A DNA stretch of 64,000 bases. Source: Owenia fusiformis. Its lineage: Eukaryota; Annelida; Polychaeta; Sabellida; Oweniidae. The notes under the pieces are model-generated. The model had not been told where the DNA came from, ran no database searches, and was given only the letters and a program-made list of their open reading frames with translations. Both the position numbers and the translations under genes were made by a program. This document shows positions 51,301-64,000 of the stretch, piece by piece; the stretch's first letter is position 1; each line of letters starts with the position of its first letter. The stretch is from NCBI GenBank assembly GCA_903813345.2, contig CAIIXF020000006.1, positions 8,484,989 through 8,548,988 of the forward strand, given 5' to 3'.

Positions 51301-54241
51301 TTCACAAGGTTTCGGTTACTCAAACCTCAACCACCTTAAAAATCAATGTTACAGGACTCAACAAGGAAGCTTAATAATAAGCATTATCTCAAATAAAAAT
51401 CAAATCAAAATCCCATTTGTGAACTTAACATATCAGGGTGAAATACACAATATGTAAAGCCAGACAGAAGCATTCAAAAATACTCTTAATAAAACCCATC
51501 TCTTGATTTGATATCTACTTGTTACAACATGTCTTGGATTAGTTTAGATCAACAAGAAAAATGTACCCTGACAGCTTTCTGTCTTCAGATAATATATAGA
51601 ACTGCACCTAAATATACCTAGAAGCAATTTCTACTTCATAAACACAGGCATACCAAGGGGTGCTATCCCAACTTTTTATAATTGAAGAAAAATTGATTTC
51701 ACTTCAGTTGATTCAGAAACTTATCTCTCCTTTAAATAACAATTCAAAGATGCTGATTTTTATAAAATACACTCTGTCAGAGAATAAAATCAACATTTAA
51801 CAAAACAACCCCATTATGTACACCCCACCCCCAAACAAAATCAACTTTATGTTCCTTGAATGTTGATATTTGGGCAGCATCCCCAAAGCTGTTCTCTGTC
51901 AATGATGATAACAGAAAAGAAAACATTTTTCTACAAGTGGCAGTAGTTAGGAACCTGAGCCTGCATAGGGGTCAAAGTTTCATTAAGAAGTTGATTAACT
52001 TTTGAACCAAGTAGTATATGTCATTCAGAATGAGACAAACATCTGTCTACAAACATCTTCAGGAATCTTCATATGCTCTGTCTGGGTTAGTCTATCAGCC
52101 AAAGCAAATACTATATTCTTTGGTGTACTAGTTTGGGGTTTGATCCCAGACTATCAAGCATACAGACACTAAGGTTATATAATACTGGCCTATGCCTATC
52201 ATCTAAATCTCATTATACATCATAAGAAAGGAACTTGCCTGCAAAATTAGTTTGTTTGTTTATTTGATTGTTTGTTTAGTTGTTTATTTGTTTGTTATAA
52301 GAGGCAAAGTAGCATCAAGAAGCACACATACCTTTAACATACCATACCATGCAACAATTTATACATAAGTACATTTATGAAATGAAAATGTGAATTCTCT
52401 GTAAGAAAGTTATGCACAACCTCATACTCAGCTGACCCGGTTTTAATGTGTGCAAAGTAGTGCAAAGATAACCAAATTAATTCTATACTCTGTACAGATA
52501 TATTCCTAAAAACAATCAGTGCTTACAAGGATATGATAAATTAGTCAACTGGGAACAGGGTCTAACTATGAGCTTATTACAATGACTCATACTGCCAGTA
52601 CTGACAGTAACACTAGAATGGCTGCAGATCTAATGTTTTAGAGATGTCATGATGTCAACAAAACAGCAATAAGTTACACTTGTGACTAGCTGACTAGGAT
52701 TGTGTGTGGATCCCAGTTAAAAGATATAGTATCAGCAGAAACATGTAATAAGCTAAGAATGTCATGCATGTACCATCCTAATTCACCAGAAACCAAATCT
52801 TCATTTTTTAATTCTGAGCTGATAAAAAATCTTAACCCAGCAAGTAAAATATATAACAATAGTTACAATAACAAGAATATCAAAATACTTCAAGATAAGT
52901 ACATGAAATAAATTAAGTACAATTTTATATATAAAATATGTCATAGACAAGTATGTCAAATATTTTATAAACAAGTACTTTAACATATATGATCGAAATT
53001 CACTTATTTAACATGGGCTTAGAGGGAATGCCTCATTCACTGTCAGATGAGACATACCACACATTACCAATGTTTAGACACCATGCAATTGCATAATGCC
53101 CTGGACTAAATGTCTGTACACATTCTACATTTACAATGGTCCCCACCAGATTATAAAGACTTTACGTTACGTTTTGTTATGTTATTGTGCGTTGTTTTAA
53201 TAACTAAAATTGAAAAATCATTTTAAAACAAAAGTATAAATAAAACCAAAATTATTCCTTTCTATACCAACATCATAGTGTAACAAAGGTTTGATTGTTA
53301 CAAAGGTCGAATTGTTACAATATTTTGTCTTGCATGTTGATTTAGATCAAGTATGAGCAAATGCCTGGGAGTTAATATTCAAATCTAAAACCAGGAACTA
53401 CAAATACATCATTTAATCTTCGCCAAGGGGCCAACTCACTCAACAATAGTCTATAATTATAAAACAATCATGAGGAAAAAACGAAAATAGCAGTGATTCA
53501 GTAAAATCATAATGATGCTCAAAACGTCAACAAAGAGAAAGTTTATTTGAATGGTATTACCCCAATCTGTGATTCACAGAAAGGGTCATTTTGACATAGC
53601 AATTATTTAAGACCCCTTCTACTTAGAACAAATACAAAGACATCAGGTGATATTACACAGAATACTGTAACATCAATGACAGCTCGGATTGATATTAAAA
53701 ATCAATTAATTGTTTTAATATTGATAGGAACAATGTGCATCCCAGGAATTTATTATATATTTACTCATATTTGTATTCAAGTTATAGTTTATACACGAGC
53801 AAATCCATGCATATGTTCTCCTATTTATAAGACAGACCATGGGTTTAAACCATAAAATTATTCCTAAAATAACACCATGGGTCCACATTAATTAAATGTT
53901 AGGTTATTTCTTCAGAACTTTAGATGGTAGTACCATTCTCCATCCACCCCCCCCCCCCCCCTAGAAATATATATGGAGGGAGGGGGTAATATAAGCAGAA
54001 CGATCCATCATAGTAATCTATACGACTGCATTAAATGAGACAACAAGTCCACAAAATCTTTTAGCAAAACCTCTCTAGTGGATCAGTTTTGTATTTAGGT
54101 ATGTCACACAGTAAAGGAAATTTTGTATATGATGACAGCAAAGTTGACCATCATTGTAAACCATTTCATCCCATTGATCTTCAGACTTGAGATGCAGATG
54201 CAATGCAAGTCTCGCATACAAATCATAAAATTCATTAGCAC
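48377..54241. other. Probable Abl first intron or 5' flank, no exon recognised
   Basis: No exon encoding the cap region (a short MG... exon ending in phase 1) could be recognised. Short CA(A)ATTCTGCAA repeats occur at 49,560-49,680 and an A+T-rich ATTCTGG/GCGGAATT block at 49,880-50,010. G/C homopolymers near 53,947-53,961. Otherwise A+T-rich unique sequence. Confidence 0.4.
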
Positions 54242-54877
54242 TAGTGCTTGCAACGGTAATGGATCTCACTGCCGGTAAATTTCACCTCCATTACCTTACC
54301 GTTACCGATAATCGTTGATACTGATAATGTTCCTAAAATCCCGGGGAAAAACCTGAAAGTGAAACTAAAATATTTGGAAAAATCCTTAACGAAGCCGATT
54401 TCTCAGCTTGATTTCCCGCTCACATCAACTAAAGTGGATATATTGTATCATCGTGTATCTCGTGTGTGATTGTGTATCGTTTGGAAGTCTTTGAATGATA
54501 ATATAGAGTGAATTCGATCAAAATTGATCAAACTATTTGTGTTTGTTTTTACTTCACCGAAATATCACGTCACGTGATTTGTTAATCTCACGGCACGGGA
54601 GATGATTGACAGAAGTGGGTGGGGTTTTGCTTATCCTCCCGCCTTTTACGAATGCTTTGCAGTTGATTGACAGATTAGCTCTTCAAATGTGGAGATTGAA
54701 ATATACATGATTGATAAAATATTCTTAAACGAACATTGTTTCGTAAATTTGACAATAGATCGCAATGCCAATCATCATGTTGCAGCAGCATGGCGATTAT
54801 CGGCAATGGATTTCATTACCGGCAATTGAGAGTATCTACTGCCGCTGCCGACAACCCGGCATTACCGTAAGGCACTA
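54242..54877. mobile_element. hAT-type nonautonomous transposon with 8-bp duplication (636 bp)
   Basis: Ends TAGTGCTTGCAACGG and CCGTAAGGCACTA are inverted to each other (TAGTGC consensus of hAT ends), with inner cggtaatgg and ccggcattaccg also paired. ATTAGCAC is duplicated exactly on both sides (54234-54241 and 54878-54885). An 8-bp duplication plus YAGTG ends is diagnostic for hAT-type insertion. No transposase remains. Confidence 0.88.
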
Positions 54878-54885
54878 ATTAGCAC

Positions 54886-57800
54886 CCTGTCAATCTTGCA
54901 ACTGGATTGCCTGATAAATAATCTCACATCTTCCAGGCCTGTATACAGGACTAAAACAGTAATATCGGATGAGTATCAGAATGCCAGTTGACTTATCAAC
55001 CAACAACTGAATCCCCTTGGTCATATAACATGATCCCCTTGCACTCACCTCACACAGTGTATGGATATGTAACAGAAGACATTTGATACCTGCCACTTAA
55101 TTATTCTAACATCATTCATTAAATGAATGGTCATCTATGTTGGCACTGCCCATATTGTTTCCCTTGGGTGCCTTTGTTACACCCCTAGCCTTGGGGAGAA
55201 CATTGTTATTCAGTTTACAAACATACCATATTGTTCAGAAATGCCATATCTTATAATGTTATCATTTGTCTGATATTTTCTATGATGCACACAGATGATC
55301 ATGATCATGATAGAGTTGTAGGAGACATAATGTCACATCCAGACAAATATTCTGGCTCTTATTCTCTCTTCCCCTGCCACTGAATTGAAAAGAGGGTGAG
55401 ATATTCTCAGACTAACAAATTCTGTAGACACTGAAGTAAACAATGTTACACTGGACCATTTAACACCAATAAAAAACTTTTCATCTCCCAAGAAAGAGGA
55501 GACACACTCCTTGGATACTGATCTTTGATAGGCATCACTTTTAATAGGCATCATCTACAAGGATGTTGACTGTAGACCACCATCACCCTGTGAAGCACCA
55601 TCAACATCTAGTATCTAGTGCAGTCCACAATAATAGATCAAGAAATCCAGATCTGCTATTTCAGTACTGAGTCTTCATTGATTTTCTTTGGAATGAAATA
55701 CTGAGATACTAATAGGCAAGTTGAATACTCAAAATCAAAACTACTAATGCAACGGTCAAGATTTGCAACGGTCAAGACTTGCGCATCTTTGCATGCTCGG
55801 TCTTCACTGTGACCGATGGGAGTCGAGTGAACGAAGATGAATTTACGTATATATATATGGGTCTTTCTACAGGTTCTAAAAAGGTCCATGGTACATATAG
55901 CAACGCACTGATGACAGCACTTCAAGATAGATAAAGTTAAACCTTCCATGCAGCCTTGAATTATTCTTATGTATGTAAGAAAGGGGTGCAATAATTAGAA
56001 CCTGCAACCTGTAATTGGGTTAAAAGCAAACAATAACAGTGAGTAGACAGATAAGATTAGGCTTCCTCAAAATTGATCAGGTTCACTCTATACACACACC
56101 ATACACTGACTGCATATTCTCTCTATAAACACTGGTATACAATACAGGGTGCTCCTATGTTGCTCAGGGACAATAGATAGACAAAACACAAACTTGGAAA
56201 GAAGCCTATAAGAATAAGATCAACAGTGTTCACATATTTTATCATTCCATCAACAGATTTTTATTTCCAATTTAACTTTTAGAATTCATTCCCATGTTAA
56301 AAATCTGTTTCAGATGTTCTTGGTGTTATAAGGGAGGGTTATCTTTAAAAGACAGAATAATATTCTAACTTGTGGAACATATGGTTTCAGGGTAGACAGC
56401 ATTCAGTGTCTGAGAGGGGGGGGGGTTATTATCAATTACCTATATAATCGCTGTATCAGTCCATACCCTTATTACTACACATGAACCATAAAAAACTATA
56501 GTCTGTTAATAGTATGTAATAACAAAGAACATTGAAAATATGGCAACCACACTATGTCTGTATGAAATAACACCTGAATGGTTCAACTAAGTCTACTGTC
56601 CAGATGGGAAGTAGAGCATCTTTTTTATACCAGAACTTACCCAAACTTAAAAATCTCTCCATTAATGTGTATCTAACTCATTTCCCCCTTATTTCAATGA
56701 AATATCCTATTTTAATGTATTTCGATACAATCTACAATACTGACAATATGTCTTTAGTATTTTTTATTGCTGATCCTCCCTTTCTCTCTCTCGCCTATCA
56801 AGATTATTTGTACAGGGCAGAGGGTAAGTAAAGGTATACTAGCAGACCATGGTGAGATGGTTAACCACAAATGTCTAAAAGTTTTCAATATACTTATAGT
56901 ATATATCATAACTAGAAACCTCAAGGATGATTTCACCAGTAAAGCTTGCATATTCCTGTGAAATACTTGAAAAATAACTCATCAGATCAAAATTACAAAC
57001 ACTACATGCCTATTAAATTTTGTCTAATTCTTCTTGATAAAATTTGAAAGGACTGCTTTATTTTTGGCATTTCTAAATAATACAGAGTGCTGACTTCATG
57101 CCTCGATGATTTATTTCTTGCCAATTTTATTCTTTTCCACTATATTTTCGTTTGAAAACATGACAGCCAAACCATTTTTCTCATAGTATTTTTTATAGTC
57201 TCAGAGATATTATGTATCCAACATGTCTAATATTTGGTCATGCCTCAATGATTAATTTCTTGCTAATTTCATTCTTTTCCAGTATATTTTCGTTTTTCTC
57301 ATAGTATTTTTTATAGTCTCAGAGATATTATATATCCAACATGTCTAATATTTGGCCTATGACACACGAGATCTGCCCCCAAGCTGAGGGCACTTTGACA
57401 TCAAGGCAAAATAAACTGGTTTTAGCATCTTTATCCAAGAGAACTAGAGTGCAAAGGTGAAGGTATCTAGGTGCCTAAAATGTGGTTAAAACTTATATGT
57501 ATAAAAGGATTCTTCCCCATGTGAATCTAATAATATTTTAGAGAAAACATTTTTCAAGGCAAAAAGATCTGCATAAAAAAACTTTGTTTCTTTAATCAGT
57601 ACTACTAGGCTCCAGGTCCAAGAATAGAAAACCAGTAGCAGTAGTAGCAAATGACACAATCGAGAAACTAGAATTGTTTCATTTGAGATTAAAAGTCCTA
57701 GAAGTCTACTCAACTCTGTATGTTATTTCATTCACAACTTGATTGATTAGTCTGTCTTGCTTTAATACGAATGCATAGGAATAATCATGATTTGCTTTAT

Positions 57801-58919
57801 AATCAGGTCTTCTAGATAAGAACACTTCACATTCATATTTTTCAAGATGTCTTGAATTTCTTTATAGTGCTTATACACAGGAAGGGCATATCTTCACTCT
57901 TCAAAACCCCTTGAACACCCAGAGTGATGGATAAAAGTTATATCCATCAAATAATATCTCAGCAAAATGAGTTTAACTAAATGACAAATTGTGTTCAATT
58001 AACACAAAGCATGTATTTAAATGTGTGGAATTTTTGTAACATTGTATATTTAGATAGAAGTATGGCAAAACTAGTAAAAATGATCTGGTATTCAGGAGGT
58101 CAATTCTCATTCAGTAACAGCCTAGAGAATTATTTACAAGAGAGACATCAACTGTGAGAGCTACTGTCTATTATTAGATGAGTGGTCAGCTATCATTTAA
58201 CCCAGAGGTGAGTAGTTTTTACTAAATGAAGCTCTCTATTAAAGATAATACCCAACCCTGGAAAGGGTAGCGGTTAGTGTAGACAGACACTAACATGTAG
58301 TCTTGCTTAAAAGACCCTGTACCCCCCCCCTTTATCCTTCTCTCTATTATCCTTTATTACAAAAAGAGTTGTGATATTAGTATCAGAATTAAGCCATACT
58401 CTAAAAATCACTATTATGAGAGACATATCCAGCCATTATTTAAAATGGTTCAGTGCATTTAATGGATTTCATGAGGCGCGCTAAGAAATTCATTAACTAC
58501 CTATACCCTTATGGTCTGTTTCCTCCAGAAAAACTTAAAAAATAGAACCAGATGAATTTGCAGATTCCCCAAACATACAGACATGACAGATAATCAGCCC
58601 CAGACAAACAATGTCAAAGATTCAGAAGATGAACAAAAGAGTATGCTTTAATCCCCTCCCAAGTCATTCTGCCCCCCCCCCATTTCATCCATCACATTAA
58701 TCTCTATAACACACTTAAAGAAACATAGAATTGACAACAGATTTGATACAAGATGTAGAGTCTATTTTACCAAACTACTCAGCTTAATCACAGTGAAAAT
58801 GTATAATAAGAAAGACTGATATTTCACCAGAGACCAAGATCTAATTTATCGCATTTTCCACACTAAATTGCATAAAGTCTTGCAGTGGCTTATCATAACT
58901 CAGCAAAACAAAATATGTA
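54886..58919. repeat. Unique A+T-rich sequence with one tandem duplication (57,098-57,356)
   Basis: A segment beginning catgcctc(g/a)atgatt and ending ccaacatgtctaatatttgg occurs twice head to tail at about 57,098-57,238 and 57,239-57,356, the second lacking about 22 bp around gaaaacatgacagcc. A G homopolymer lies at 56,416-56,426. No gene recognised. Confidence 0.5.
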
Positions 58920-59282
58920 AAATCATTTTTCATCATAGCAGTGATTAGTTACTCAAGTCTGCAAGAGTACATATGAATAATGATATAAGAGGGGCTACTC
59001 AAATCGGTATGATTTGATATCACCATGGAAAGTGAAACTCAAGTCTGCATGCAAGTGTTGATATAATGATGGAGAAGGGTTACTCAAGTCTGCAAGAGTT
59101 GACATTATGATGAAGAAAGGCTACTCAAGTCTGTAAGTGTTGATATAATGATGGAGAAGGGTTACTCAAGTCTGCAAGAGTTGACATTATGATGAAGAAA
59201 GGCTACTCAAGTCTGTAAGGGTTGATATAATGATGGAGAAGGGTTACTCAAGTCTGCAAGAGTTGACATTATGATGAAGAAG
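58920..59282. repeat. Minisatellite ~45-bp units, left part
   Basis: Units such as gttactcaagtctgcaagag, ttgacattatgatgaagaaa, ggctactcaagtctgtaagt and gttgatataatgatggagaa alternate. The array is split by the 59283-61256 element and resumes at 61257. Confidence 0.85.
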
Positions 59283-61256
59283 CCCTTAAGAAAAAAGCCA
59301 TGGTAACCATGGTATCCCATGGTGCACCCATGGTAATCCATGGTTTTCCTTGCAAATTCATGGTTTTTCATGTTATTTTCCATGGAAATTCATGGACGCC
59401 CATGGTAATCTTCCATGGATATTTACCATGATTTTCAGTTGTAATTAGTGGTTTGGTAATTGGTTTTTAATGGATGTGTCATTGTTTTTACCATGACACA
59501 TGGAGACGAAAATCAACAAATTTACCAAAATCTCCAAAATGAATGTTTTGATGATATATCCCAGTTGGACTTATCATTGAAAAAAGGTTGGACATTTCAT
59601 TTTTTAGGTTTAGCAAGAACATTCATTGAATGTTAAACTCAGCTTCCTTGCAAATGCAGTTAATGCAGCACAGAGTAGGCCACAAGATTTCAAAGACAAT
59701 TGTGCAAAGGGCTTTTGTGTAGATCAAGACTAGATAGAAATTTCTAGCCCAAGCTCTGTTTTGTTTCAATACTTTCTTTAATTTTCAGTTTTAAAAATCA
59801 ATATGAAATAATTAAATAATATATAACTCATTTTCATGAATTACATTTCATACATTTGAGAACACAATCAAAAACCATGGTTTCTTTCTTTGAAGTTGAG
59901 GAAACTGCAATCAAAAGCCATGGAAGTCGGTTGATTGCAATCGAAAGCCATGCTTTTCCATGGTCATTTCTTTGATGTTTCGGAAAGTGCTATCAAAAGC
60001 CATGGTTTTCCATGGTTTTTCTTTTGATCTTTTGAAAGTCCATGGTTTTCCATGGACTATTTGTTTGGTCTTTTGGATGCAGAAAAAAGAATAATGCCTT
60101 ATGTTTCTAAATGAACTTCTCCAAATTAAGTCCCATTTAACCTTTATAAGCATATTATCTGAAAAATTCCACAGAAATGAATATACTTTTTCAGAATTTT
60201 GATGTAAGAATATTATATTTAATCCATTTAAAAAGAAGTTGCATGAAGGAGGGGGGGGGGGGGGGTGAACAACACCATGTGGCTTAAAACATGAAACATA
60301 GTATAAGTAATAAAAATTGATTTGTCTTTGAATCGGAATATATAATCATTTGCATAATTTTTAAATATTTGGTTGCCATTATTCTATGTTAATTAGGTGT
60401 CTTAACTCTCAAATTAATGTTAAAAAATTAATCTCTTTGCAACAGATTATAATAGTTCATTTGCATAATTCTTAGATATTCTGATCTTAATTATTATTAT
60501 ATGTGATAATCTTACTCTTTCTCTTCAGTAATTATTACTGTCTGTGAGTGTAGACAGTGCAAGTCAAAAACTCATTGTTGATCAAATAAAGCCAAATAGG
60601 ATTTACTCCAAGTAAAAATGTTTATTCAGTCTGCAATAAAGGAATCCGGTGAGCTAATTTTATCACTTATTTTGTCTTTTTTTACATTAGTGCCAAAGTT
60701 AAATGATAGCAAATCCCAGCAAACAAATTATTACTTGTAATTGTGGGGTCAAATCATCAATTAAAAAAATATTAAGTAAAAAGTTCTTTGTCATATGACA
60801 CTATGTACAGAATGTACTAAACAAATATTCAGATTGTAAAAACATAGTTGTATTTCAGGCCTGAAACCAGCTTTTGTCAAGAAGGTTGACTTTTTCAAAA
60901 TTTTGAGGGGGGGGGGCGTCATATTCTTCTCTCTATGATTAGTCTCAATCCAGCTTGGATTCATTTTTTAAAATATTGATTCAATTTTGAAGATTTTGGT
61001 AAAAACAAAACCTGCCAAAATTGTTGATTTTACAACCCAAGTGTCATGATAAAAACATGGCATGTCCATGAAAAAACAATTACCAAACCACTAATTACCA
61101 TGGAAAATCATGGTAAATATCCATGGAAGATTACCATGAGTGTCCATGAATTTCCATGGAAAATACCATGAAAAACCATGAATTTACATGGAAAACCATG
61201 AATTACCATGGACGCACCATGGAATACCATGGTTACCATGGCTTTTTTCTTAAGGG
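59283..61256. mobile_element. CCATGG-rich inverted-repeat element (1.97 kb), ~230-bp TIRs
   Basis: Ends cccttaagaaaaaagccatg and catggcttttttcttaaggg begin TIRs of about 230 bp (59283 to about 59513, and about 61027 to 61256) with roughly 90 percent identity. TIRs are crowded with CCATGG and TTCATGG words; a second internal CCATGG cluster lies at 59,875-60,060. AAG flanks both ends (59280-59282 and 61257-61259), a candidate 3-bp duplication; neighbouring repeat units show what the empty site looked like. No transposase ORF; a G run lies at 60,251-60,265. Confidence 0.85.
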
Positions 61257-61446
61257 AAGGCTACTCAAGTCTGCAAGTGTTGATATAATGATGGAGAAGG
61301 GCTACTCAAGTCTGCAAGAGTACATATAAATAATGATATAAGAGGGGCTACTCAAATCTGTACGATTTGATATCTCTATGGAAAATGATACTCAAGTCTG
61401 CAAGTGTTGGCATAATGCTGGAGAAGGGTTACTCAAGTCTGCAAGA
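61257..61446. repeat. Minisatellite ~45-bp units, right part
   Basis: Continuation of the array interrupted at 59283. The run ctactcaagtctgcaagagt, acatataaataatgatataa, gaggggctactcaaatctgt repeats the order seen at 58,950-59,040, so a larger block was duplicated before insertion. Confidence 0.85.
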
Positions 61447-62140
61447 CAATGTGAGGAGGTTGCTCAACAAATCAGTAAGAGAAACCAGATTCACAATGTA
61501 TAGTTTTCTTAATTATTTCCAGGTAACTACACATTGTACAACCCTTAAAGTAAGTAGCAAATGCAACATGGAAAAAACATTTGATTATACTACATATTCA
61601 CAAGCATCGATTGTCAGAATATTCAATCAAGCATACATGCAAGAACATCAGATTGCCATGTGGAAAAGAAAGAGAAAAATTCCCTTGGCAATGGTCGAGT
61701 TTTATAAGGTACCTTCTAAAAGGTTTTGTGCCAAATCAGGCGATCTTTGTTATTCTAACTGAAAATAGAAAGTCTGATAGAATATAGAAGACTGATAGTC
61801 TCATAGATGGTAAAGTTCGGATCACTTCATATTAGAGTTCCTCATGCGAAGTCAATGATCGCAATGATTCAATAGAAAAGTTGTAAACTGTAGGGAAATC
61901 AATAAGCTTGGCAGCATCATTACTCTTCCCTTCTACAGTTCCTTGAGATATTATAACTTCATCATAAGAGGTTAGAAGTTCAGATATAGTGCATAGTGCA
62001 CTGCAATCTATTATGGTGCTTTGTTCAGGTTAATGTCTTACTGGAAAGAAAACAAGACTTAAACTACCAGGTTTTTGACACTGTGTGTTTTTTTTAATCA
62101 AAATGCTTGGATGGTTCTTATGATTATCCCATTGCAAGGT
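61447..62140. other. Unique sequence, no supported gene
   Basis: An open frame of 131 residues on the + strand (61367-61762) starts inside the minisatellite and has no recognised domain; not called as a gene. Confidence 0.4.
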
Positions 62141-62400
62141 TTTGTATTATATTTTTACACTGCAAGGATCTCAAGATCAAATTTTCACACTTAAAGGTTC
62201 TAAAGATCAAATTTTCACATTAAAAGGTTCTAAAGATCAAATTTTCACACTAAAAGGTTCTGAAGATCAGATATTTTATACTGCAATGTTCTCAGATCAC
62301 ATTTTTACAGTGTATGGTTCTAAGGATCATATATTGATAATATTGCATGGTTCTGAAGATCAGATTTTCACACTGAAAGTTTCTGAATTTCAGAATTAGA
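62140..62400. repeat. Minisatellite, ~29-bp units
   Basis: Diverged units of the type aaggttctaaagatcaaatt plus ttcacacta repeat eight or so times. They look like half of the 60-bp unit that follows and may be its ancestor. Confidence 0.8.
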
Positions 62401-63065
62401 TCATCCCACTGTTTTGTTCTGGTGATGAGATTTTTCACACTGCAAAGTTCTGAAGATCAGATTTTCAGACTCTGAGATACAAAAGATTGGATTTTCAAAC
62501 TGCAAAGTTCTGAAGATCACATTTTCAGACTCTGAGATACAAAAGATTGGATTTTCAAACTGCAAAGTTCTGAAGATCAGATTTTCAGACTCTGAGATAC
62601 AAAAGATTGGATTTTCAAACTGCAAGGTTCTGAAGATCAATTTTTCAGACTCTGAGATACAAAAGATTGGATTTTCAAACTGCAAAGTTCTGAAGATCAC
62701 ATTTTCAGACTCTGAGATACAAAAGATTGGATTTTCAAACTGCAAAGTTCTGAAGATCAGATTTTCAGACTCTGAGATACAAAAGATTAGATTTTCAAAC
62801 TGCAAGGTTCTGAAGATCAATTTTTCAGACTTTGAGATACAAAAGATTGGATTTTCAAACTGCAAAGTTCTGAAGATCACATTTTCAGACTCTGAGATAC
62901 AAAAGATTGGATTTTCAAACTGCAAACTGCAAAGTTCTGAAGATCACATTTTCAGACTCTGAGAAACAAAAGATTGGATTTTCAAACTGCAAAGTTCTGA
63001 AGATCAAATTTTCATACTATGAGATACAAAAGATTGGATTTTCAAACTGCAAGGTTCTGAAGAGC
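62400..63065. repeat. Minisatellite, 60-bp units, ~11 copies
   Basis: Units of aaagttctgaagatcacatt, ttcagactctgagatacaaa and agattggattttcaaactgc repeat with a period of exactly 60 bp, with one copy carrying a 7-bp duplication (caaactgcaaactgc near 62,925). Sixty is divisible by three, which keeps a - strand frame open (62401-62925); this is a repeat artefact, not a gene. Confidence 0.95.
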
Positions 63066-64000
63066 AGACTTTTGTAATGGAGGTTCGTAACATCCTAAGT
63101 ACAATGTTCTCAGATCAGCACATAATAGTATAGATCTATGGAATTCTGAAGAGGAATGAAATATGCAAGAGAACATGCTAGAGCACTAAATACTTACATA
63201 ACATGTTTGAAAATAGTTATCAGAGCTTACATTCTAATTTAACAGGAGGGAATGAATTGAATTTCACACTAGAAATGTTAAATCTGCCTGCAGATAAAAC
63301 ATCATGTTACCCACACTTTTCAACTGAAATGGTGGGTGTAAAATAATGACAAAATATTAAAAGCTGGATAAAAAGCTGAGACTGCATACTTAATTCTACA
63401 AATTGCGAAAAACAGTTAGGGATAGGTAAATCATGTTGGTGATAGGATTGGAACGGGAAAAGAGTGATATTTGTAGCAGGGGGTGTATATAGGGAAGATC
63501 ATTACAAAATAATGTTATGTCTAGGGGAAATGGAGTGTCAGTTAATTCTGATTATATTAGATGCTTAATCAGCATTTTAATATTTGCACAAAATACAATG
63601 GATCATCCAGGTGATGCCACAGTTGTAGTAGCCACATTAACTTTATTCCATTATTTCCAAAAGGAGAAGCTTCTCAGCTCAATGCCATGCTCTTCATACC
63701 ATTTACCTTATACCCTCTATCTCTATAGTTTGGATTAATACAACTGGAGCATTTCTTGGTTCATTTTTACTTTTTCAAAAATGTTCTTATAAAAATACAT
63801 GTTTAGATATACTGGTTTCAATTTTCAAGAATCACACAAAATTCCTAGATACGAGTAAGACTCCAGAGTTTGAATAACTACTGTATATGTAAGACAACAA
63901 TACATAAGTTTTCAGTTTGCGATAAAAACAAATATCAAATGATTATTTCTGAGTGCAGTGACTATAAAAACAAATACTCAACACACATGAGGCTTTCCAG
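63066..64000. other. Unique sequence to window end, no gene seen
   Basis: A+T-rich, no exon-like ORF with recognised homology or splice sites. Confidence 0.4.

Noticed and set aside
54075-54269. 64-residue ORF on the - strand
   Set aside because: It overlaps the target duplication and end of the hAT-type element and has no family features.
62401-62925. 174-residue repetitive ORF on the - strand
   Set aside because: Exactly one 20-residue block per 60-bp repeat unit; openness follows from the unit length, and there is no start context or splice support.
48377-64000. Search for the Abl first exon (cap/myristoyl or 1a type)
   Set aside because: No short - strand ORF with an MG start, basic residues and a phase-1 donor could be recognised by eye; not called rather than guessed.

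Overview
This is a eukaryotic window, judged from split genes with GT-AG introns, no operons, about two-thirds A+T, many interspersed transposons and large tandem arrays. Tandem ACGT-rich satellites, Penelope-like and LINE remnants, many short inverted-repeat elements and a single Abl gene with vertebrate-like exon phases suggest a marine invertebrate (a deuterostome or a lophotrochozoan). The species cannot be told from the sequence. Two protein-coding genes are supported: the 3' half of a single-pass membrane receptor on the + strand (33-2102), and nearly all of an Abl-family non-receptor tyrosine kinase on the - strand (48376-33440).

Layout. 1-2.1 kb: five exons of a receptor with a membrane-proximal folded domain, a transmembrane helix and a tyrosine-rich tail. 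2.33-4.72 kb: a satellite of 190-bp units full of AACGTT. 5-12.3 kb: a cluster of inverted-repeat elements, including a 1.5-kb Harbinger-like element carrying a LINE tail, and three large foldback palindromes in a row. 12.75-14.75 kb: a second ACGT-rich satellite (119-bp units in alternating types). 15-20.8 kb: a small MITE with target-site duplication, minisatellites, a CTATCACACC-ended element, a Penelope-like 3' end and two inverted-repeat elements. 21.1-25.3 kb: a satellite of about 132-bp units. 25.9-27.7 kb: GC-rich inverted-repeat elements around a broken MADF-like ORF. 29.6-30.4 kb: second copy of the CTATCACACC element. 30.4-33.4 kb: probable 3' UTR and 3' flank of the kinase gene.

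The kinase gene. Eleven exons join without a frame break into about 1,227 residues: SH3, SH2, SH2-kinase linker, complete tyrosine kinase domain, a long proline-rich tail with an LPPPP motif and a C-terminal F-actin-binding domain. The alternative first exon (cap/myristoyl end) was not found and lies further upstream in 48.4-64 kb or outside the window.

Most unusual observation. The intron just after the first SH3 exon begins with about 23 tandem copies of a 49-bp unit that duplicates the exon-intron junction itself: the last ~36 nt of SH3 coding sequence plus the first 13 nt of intron, including the 5' splice site GTAAGC. A conserved coding splice donor has thus been turned into a minisatellite. 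Each intact unit also reads as a possible 39-nt, phase 1-1 mini-exon that would extend the SH3 domain in frame.

48.4-64 kb holds no recognised exon. It contains a 636-bp hAT-type element with an 8-bp duplication, a 2-kb CCATGG-rich element inserted in a minisatellite, and a 60-bp minisatellite.
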